Notes under the pieces: model-generated | Databases searched by the model: none | Told to the model about the DNA's origin: nothing | What the model saw: the letters and a program-made list of their open reading frames with translations, nothing else | Shown here: piece after piece, positions 4,724 through 8,481 of the stretch | Layout: each line of letters begins with the position of its first letter | Numbering within the stretch: the stretch's first letter is position 1 | Position numbers and translations under genes: made by a program | NCBI GenBank assembly: GCA_030706065.1 | Contig: JAUZPH010000140.1 | Span: 1-8,481, forward strand | Length of the DNA: 8,481 nucleotides | From: Bacillota bacterium | GTDB lineage: Bacteria; Bacillota; Clostridia; Clostridiales; Clostridiaceae | Direction of reading: 5' to 3'

Positions 4724-6565
4724 ATGAAGAAGAATTCCAAACTTAATGTAACTTATAATTTTATAATATATTTGTTTTTATATATGCCAATATTGATCCT
4801 TATACTTTTTTCCTTCAACGAGTCCAAGCTCAATGCCACCTGGACGGGCTTCAGCCTGAAATGGTATAAAAATCTCCTTACAGACTATACCATACTGCAG
4901 GCCTTGAGAAATACACTTCTTATAGCTGTAACAAGTACTCTCATCTCTGTTATGATCGGTACCCTTACTGCTGTAGGAATGTACAGGTATAAGTTCAAAG
5001 GGAAAGGACTTCTGGATGCAGTACTCTTTGTTCCCATAGTAATACCGGAAATTGTTATGGGTATTGCAATGCTGTCCTTCTTCTCCATGATGCAGGATGT
5101 AATTCACTTCCAGATGGGCCTTGTAACTTTAATCATTGCCCACGTAACCTTCAGCGTATCCTACGTTGTTGTCGTTGTGCGGTCAAGGCTGCAGGGCTTT
5201 GATAAAAATTTAGAGGAAGCAGCCATGGACCTGGGAGCCACCCCTCTTCAGACCTTTACAAAAGTAACTCTGCCGGTGATAATGCCCGGTATAGTTTCCG
5301 GAGGGCTTTTGGCCTTTACCCTGTCACTGGATGATGTCATAATAAGCTTCTTTGTTGCGGGACCAGGGAGCACAACTCTGCCATTGAAGGTTTTCTCCAT
5401 GGTAAAATTCGGTGTAACCCCCGAGATAAATGCCCTGTCTACAATAATGCTGATATTTACCGTTATAGTTGTTGTGTTGATGGAGCTCCTTAACAGGGCT
5501 TCTGCAAACAGGAAGAGGCTTATGAGATTCGCCAGCCTGTTCCTTGTACTGATAATCGTCGGTTCCTCCAGCGTCTTTGCTATCGTGAACAAGAACAAAG
5601 GCCCAAGAGAAGTACTGAACGTATTCAACTGGTCAGAATATCTGCCTCAGTCCGTCATTGACAAATTTGAGGCCAAATATAATATAAAAGTCAATTACTC
5701 AACCTTCTCCTCCAATGAGGAAATGCTGGCAAAGCTTCAAGCTGGCGGAAACGACTATGACCTTGTAGTGGCAAGCGATTACATGGTTGAGACTCTTAAG
5801 AAGCAAGATATACTGCAGCCTCTGGATTTGGACAGCATACCGAATTTGAATTATCTGGACCCGAACACTCTGAACCAGGCCTTTGATCCCGGCAACCAGT
5901 ACAGCGTACCATATATGTGGGGCGACGCTGCCATTGCTGTTGATACTACCAAAGTCAAGGTGGACATCAAAGGCTACAAGGACCTTTGGAATCCTGCACT
6001 TAAAGGCTCCATAGTTGTTCTGGATGACCAAAGGGCAATGATAGGAATGGCCTTGAAGAAACTAGGTTATTCCATAAACGAAACTGATCCAAAAGCACTG
6101 GAACAGGCCAAGGAGGAGCTTATAAAGCTTCAGCCCAATATAAAGGCCTATGACAGTGATAGCCCGAAGACCCTTCTGATAAATGGGGAAGCAACGGTCG
6201 GCTTTGTATGGGGTGCCGAAATATCTCTGGCAAAGAGAGAAAACAAGAATATCAAAGTAGTGATACCGGAAGAAGGACTCTTCCTGCAGCAGGATAATTT
6301 CGTAATCCCAAAGACCGCCGGCAATGTAAAGGCTGCAGAACTCTTCATGGATTTTGTCATGGAGCCTGATATAGCCAATGAAATTTCACAAGCCTTCCCA
6401 TATGCCAGCCCGAATAAAGGCGCCTGGGACCTTATGGATAAAGAGATATTGAATGACATAGCGGTATATCCGCCATCCGATGCCGTTAAGAAAGGCGAGC
6501 ACCTTAAGGATATAGGCCCTGCAATTGAGAGCTTTGACAAGATATGGTCAGAAATTAAACAGTAA
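4724..6565 (+). CDS. potCD: PotC-PotD fusion: polyamine permease joined to its substrate-binding protein
   Basis: A 613-residue protein combining two normally separate subunits of the spermidine/putrescine importer. Residues 1-262 are a complete PotC permease with six membrane segments (about 12-31, 62-87, 98-123, 131-152, 189-210 and 238-257). Its EAA loop is EEAAMDLGATPLQTFTKVTL (164-183). A basic stretch (RKRLMR, 263-268) and a hydrophobic span (269-288, ending SSSVFA) follow, taking the place of a signal peptide. Residues 296-613 are a full PotD-type binding protein with NWSEYLP (302-308), VPYMWGDAA (395-403), the W496 segment, D524 and FPYASPNKGA (558-567). There is no lipobox cysteine, so attachment must be through the seventh span, which puts PotD outside the cell. 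The frame is continuous over the junction. Compared by eye with E. coli PotD, Y560 and D524 are kept, but Glu171 corresponds to A438 and Trp255 to Q522. The ligand is therefore a polyamine or relative, not proven. Confidence 0.93.
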   Translation: MKKNSKLNVTYNFIIYLFLYMPILILILFSFNESKLNATWTGFSLKWYKNLLTDYTILQALRNTLLIAVTSTLISVMIGTLTAVGMYRYKFKGKGLLDAVLFVPIVIPEIVMGIAMLSFFSMMQDVIHFQMGLVTLIIAHVTFSVSYVVVVVRSRLQGFDKNLEEAAMDLGATPLQTFTKVTLPVIMPGIVSGGLLAFTLSLDDVIISFFVAGPGSTTLPLKVFSMVKFGVTPEINALSTIMLIFTVIVVVLMELLNRASANRKRLMRFASLFLVLIIVGSSSVFAIVNKNKGPREVLNVFNWSEYLPQSVIDKFEAKYNIKVNYSTFSSNEEMLAKLQAGGNDYDLVVASDYMVETLKKQDILQPLDLDSIPNLNYLDPNTLNQAFDPGNQYSVPYMWGDAAIAVDTTKVKVDIKGYKDLWNPALKGSIVVLDDQRAMIGMALKKLGYSINETDPKALEQAKEELIKLQPNIKAYDSDSPKTLLINGEATVGFVWGAEISLAKRENKNIKVVIPEEGLFLQQDNFVIPKTAGNVKAAELFMDFVMEPDIANEISQAFPYASPNKGAWDLMDKEILNDIAVYPPSDAVKKGEHLKDIGPAIESFDKIWSEIKQ

Positions 6566-6674
6566 TATAGCTGCGGAAATTTATTTCTTAATTTTTCGAC
6601 TGAGAAAAGATCGGTGAAGATTCGATATTTTCTCAGTCGAATACTAAATGTTTAAATTTCCGCATCTGTATTTA
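6563..6674. repeat. 112-bp imperfect palindrome directly after potCD (element 2)
   Basis: The outer arms TGCGGAAATTTA (6572-6583) and TAAATTTCCGCA (6653-6664) are perfect. They enclose unpaired 11-nt segments on each side, then perfect 14-bp inner arms TTCGACTGAGAAAA (6595-6608) and TTTTCTCAGTCGAA (6628-6641), with a small ATCG/CGAT stem at the tip. Like element 1 it starts with TAATATAG (here sharing the TAA stop of potCD), has a GGAAA core in its arm, and is followed by TTAAGA. There is no U-tract after the stem, so it is not a normal terminator, although it would protect the 3' end of the operon transcript. Confidence 0.7.
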
Positions 6675-6715
6675 AGAGGATGCCTCATTTAAATTATGAG
6701 ACATCCTCTTTATAC
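6674..6715. terminator. Hairpin between convergent potCD and gdx genes
   Basis: AAGAGGATG-C-CTCAT pairs with ATGAG-A-CATCCTCTT, 14 pairs with one C-A mismatch and a 7-nt loop. On the plus strand it is followed by TATAC and on the minus strand by AAATAC, so the U-tracts are poor on both sides. Its position between two convergent genes, touching the gdx stop codon, makes a shared bidirectional terminator likely. Confidence 0.6.
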
Positions 6716-7035
6716 TAGTGCGTCGATACAAGCCTTAACCCGATTATTCCTGCTATTATGAGGGTGATACATAAAATTCTCATCACATCTACCGGTTCTT
6801 TGAATAGTATGACGCCCAAAATCACCGTTCCTACGGTACCGATTCCCGTCCATATGGCATAAGCCGTCCCCAAAGGCAGTTCTTTGAGTGCCAGAGACAA
6901 GAAATAAAAGCTTGCAATCATTCCGATGACAGTAATTACGCTGGGAACAAGCTTTGAGAACCCTTCGGAATATTTTAAGCCTACTGCCCACCAGACCTCG
7001 CACAAACCTGCCACAAATAACAATATCCAATGCAT
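6715..7035 (-). CDS. gdx: SMR-family guanidinium exporter (Gdx/SugE type)
   Basis: A 106-residue protein with four membrane helices that works as an antiparallel dimer, exchanging guanidinium for protons across the inner membrane. It belongs to the Gdx (formerly SugE) branch rather than the EmrE multidrug branch, as shown by AYAIWTGIGTVGTVILG (58-74) and the LPLGTAY loop. The residues that line the site in the clostridial Gdx-Clo are all present: E13 (proton/substrate coupling), W16, S42, Y59 and W62. Length is standard. The ATG is preceded by AAGGAG 9 nt upstream, and a promoter with a perfect TATAAT lies about 55 nt upstream. It is single, without the paired second SMR gene found for heterodimeric members. 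Guanidinium specificity is inferred from these residues; some relatives also export small quaternary ammonium compounds. Confidence 0.92.
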   Translation of the reverse strand: MHWILLFVAGLCEVWWAVGLKYSEGFSKLVPSVITVIGMIASFYFLSLALKELPLGTAYAIWTGIGTVGTVILGVILFKEPVDVMRILCITLIIAGIIGLRLVSTH

Positions 7036-7090
7036 TTCTTTTCACTCCTTGAAGATACTTTTGCAAAACACTGAGAGAAACACAGCTTTT

Positions 7091-7119
7091 ATTATAATCG
7101 AACCAGCTAAATTCTGCAA
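7091..7119 (-). promoter_or_regulatory. Probable promoter of gdx
   Basis: On the minus strand TTGCAG, a 17-nt spacer and TATAAT (complement of 7091-7096) lie upstream of the gdx start. The -10 is perfect, and the -35 keeps the TTG. The resulting leader is about 50 nt, too short for a guanidine-I riboswitch. No paired ACGR-loop hairpins of guanidine-II were seen in it. Confidence 0.6.
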
Positions 7120-7124
7120 ATAAG

Positions 7125-7162
7125 CGGTTTTTAATGCATAAACCGGTTTTTTATAATATAAT
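7125..7162 (+). promoter_or_regulatory. Hairpin and TATAAT boxes upstream of the M34-like peptidase gene
   Basis: CGGTTT (7125-7130) pairs with AAACCG (7140-7145), and TTTTTT follows, which looks like a small terminator on the plus strand. It runs straight into two overlapping TATAAT boxes (7152-7157 and 7157-7162), the only evident -10 candidates for the gene starting at 7241. No good -35 stands at the right distance. The role (promoter, operator or weak terminator) is unclear. Confidence 0.35.
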
Positions 7163-7240
7163 GTAATTAATCCAGTATAAGGAAAATGTGTTATGTCAGT
7201 TATCAGCAAATTTTATATATGCGAAAGGGCGGAACCCTAG

Positions 7241-8398
7241 ATGGAAAAGCAAATTGAAGCCAAGCAGAATAAAAAAGTACTTATACTTGCCATAATCCTG
7301 ATTCTGAGCATATCTGGGTTACTTACCGGGGGCTATCTGTACTTCAATCAAATTATAAAGGTTGAGGATATCAACTTAGAAATAAGACAAGCTCAAAAAG
7401 TAGAATTACCAAAGACTATCCCTGTGATACTAAGGAGTAAAGCAGTAAAACAGGAAGAAGTGGAGTGGGAGCATAGTAATATAGATGAATCCTTTACAGG
7501 GAGAGCAAATATAAAAGGAACTGTCAGGGGGTTCAGCAAATCAGTTACAGCCCATATTAATGTTTATCCCTATATTACAAAAATAGGTGAAGAAGGCCAG
7601 AAGATAATTCAGGGTGAAGAAATAGTCCTTCCAGAGAAGGTATCCGCGGTTTTAAGCAATCTTGATATACGGCGCTTAAAAGTAGAATGGGACAGTTCCA
7701 GCTATGACGTAAATACACCTGGAAAGTATTCCATTGAAGGTAAGGTATCTACAGTGGACGATGTTAGCCCGATTATCATAGATAAAGACATTAAGGCTGT
7801 TTATAACCTCGAAGTTATTTCAAAAGAGGAATTTGTAAATGGCATTTTCGTTAAGAACCAGTACTCAAACACCCCTGAATTCAATACATCAATGGAAGCT
7901 GTTGAAGCATTACCGGTAAAGGTATTGACGAAACTCTCTGCAAGTCATGTTAGAATAGACTTTGTCGACAGGATAAAAAGTCCTTTGGATGGGAGCGGCC
8001 TCCATGCGGCAGGTGAGGTAATGTTTGAAAAAGGGGAAATTCAAATTGTATATGCCAAGGAAAGAGACCTCCCTAAAACACTATGGGATGAATATCATGA
8101 TTATGTCACTACTCTGCATGAAATCGGGCATGTGTATGATGCTTATACACTATCATCGGACAAGCCATTCTCTGATTCAACGGATTTTAAAGATGCCTAT
8201 GACAAAGAAAAATCAAACATATTTAACAGCAGCTTTTCCTCCAGCAAGGCTTACAGAGAATATTACCTGAATCAGTGGGATGAATACTTTGCAGAATGCT
8301 TTGCATATTATTTTAAGGATGAGAAAACGAGTGCAATGTTAAAAGAAAAGGCACCGCTTACATACCAGTGTATTGACAAGTCAATCAACGATAATTAA
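7241..8398 (+). CDS. Membrane-anchored Ig-like/zinc metallopeptidase of the lethal factor-PPEP type
   Basis: A 385-residue protein. A basic N-terminus and one hydrophobic span (about 12-36) without lipobox or clear signal-peptidase site suggest an anchor with the rest outside. Two similar beta-rich segments (about 41-111 and 112-193) share VELP/IVLP, VEW, a central Gly and an I-x-G-x-V strand, the pattern of bacterial Ig-like Big_4 domains. The C-terminal domain (about 215-385) carries the zinc motif HEIGH (H293, E294, H297) and WDEYFAECFAYYF. The latter aligns with the EFFAEAF segment of anthrax lethal factor, giving E348 as third zinc ligand and Y341, seven residues before it, as the catalytic tyrosine. 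KEKAPLTYQCIDK (368-380) also matches the end of that family (MEROPS M34). It is probably a secreted-side endopeptidase with unknown substrate. A short GGCGG/AAAGGG Shine-Dalgarno, partly in an AGGG/CCCT hairpin, precedes the ATG. The gene looks more A-rich than the pot operon. Confidence 0.85.
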   Translation: MEKQIEAKQNKKVLILAIILILSISGLLTGGYLYFNQIIKVEDINLEIRQAQKVELPKTIPVILRSKAVKQEEVEWEHSNIDESFTGRANIKGTVRGFSKSVTAHINVYPYITKIGEEGQKIIQGEEIVLPEKVSAVLSNLDIRRLKVEWDSSSYDVNTPGKYSIEGKVSTVDDVSPIIIDKDIKAVYNLEVISKEEFVNGIFVKNQYSNTPEFNTSMEAVEALPVKVLTKLSASHVRIDFVDRIKSPLDGSGLHAAGEVMFEKGEIQIVYAKERDLPKTLWDEYHDYVTTLHEIGHVYDAYTLSSDKPFSDSTDFKDAYDKEKSNIFNSSFSSSKAYREYYLNQWDEYFAECFAYYFKDEKTSAMLKEKAPLTYQCIDKSINDN

Positions 8399-8424
8399 TC
8401 CTTAAAGGAATTCAAAATATTTTT

Positions 8425-8470
8425 CCCCCGTAAAACAACACGCTATCTTAACGCGCTGCTCTTACGGGGG
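8425..8470 (+). terminator. GC-rich hairpin after the metallopeptidase gene
   Basis: CCCCCGTAA (8425-8433) pairs perfectly with TTACGGGGG (8462-8470) around a 28-nt loop that can form a small CGC/GCG stem. It begins 26 bp after the stop codon, so it is placed like a terminator. It is followed only by ATACTTTATC rather than a U-tract, and the T-run lies before the stem. Function as a terminator is probable by position but not by form. The window ends 11 bp later. Confidence 0.5.
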
Positions 8471-8481
8471 ATACTTTATCA

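Noticed and set aside
5528..5592. Lipoprotein signal peptide at the PotC-PotD junction
   Set aside because: The hydrophobic segment has no cysteine, so no lipobox. It is treated as a membrane span or possible signal-peptidase I site.
8025..8270. An 81-codon plus-strand frame inside the metallopeptidase gene
   Set aside because: It is a shifted frame of the catalytic domain, which itself carries the HEIGH motif and downstream Glu in the main frame.
7241..8398. Calling the metallopeptidase a lethal-factor toxin
   Set aside because: Only the catalytic domain resembles that family. The toxin's receptor-binding N-terminal domain is absent, and the protein has a membrane anchor and Ig-like domains instead.

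Overview
The window looks like chromosomal DNA of an endospore-forming, low-to-moderate-GC Firmicute, most likely a member of the Clostridia. The evidence is an alpha/beta-type small acid-soluble spore protein, strong AGGAGG-type ribosome binding sites, sigma-A-like promoters, an SMR transporter very close to the clostridial guanidinium exporter Gdx-Clo, and a metallopeptidase of the lethal-factor/PPEP type. The genus cannot be fixed from the sequence.

Layout, left to right. (1) At the left edge, minus strand, is the first 25 codons of a membrane protein. (2) An AT-rich gap follows, with a tandem TTTCTTAAYAA motif. (3) Minus strand: a spore-protein gene with its own terminator, then an M24-family (Xaa-Pro dipeptidase-like) gene. 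(4) An 870-bp stretch without an obvious protein gene is nevertheless dense in signals. It holds a perfect-consensus sigma-A promoter followed by an intrinsic terminator (a candidate stand-alone small RNA), a LacI/CcpA-like operator, a doubtful 42-codon minus-strand ORF, the promoter of the pot operon with an 11-bp perfect inverted repeat across its -10, a leader hairpin, and a 114-bp imperfect palindrome. (5) Plus strand: a tightly packed polyamine ABC importer operon, potA-potB-potCD, in which the inner-membrane permease PotC and the substrate-binding protein PotD are one polypeptide. (6) Immediately after the potCD stop is a second long imperfect palindrome with the same architecture and similar ends as the one upstream of potA, then a hairpin between convergent genes. 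(7) Minus strand: a Gdx/SugE-type SMR guanidinium exporter. (8) Plus strand: a membrane-anchored protein with two Ig-like (Big_4-type) domains and a C-terminal zinc metallopeptidase domain of the anthrax lethal factor/Pro-Pro endopeptidase type (MEROPS M34-like), then a GC-rich hairpin at the right edge.

How the genes fit together: PotA energises the channel formed by PotB and the PotC half of PotCD, while the tethered PotD half captures polyamine outside the cell. The fusion fixes the binding protein to the permease through a seventh membrane span that occupies the place of a signal peptide and lacks a lipobox cysteine. The other genes are probably separate transcription units.

The points most worth a second look are the PotCD fusion with its altered binding-site residues, the pair of related palindromic elements bracketing the pot operon, the orphan promoter-terminator unit at about 1959-2168, and the surface-anchored M34-like peptidase. 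All assignments are by eye from sequence motifs; no database search was run.
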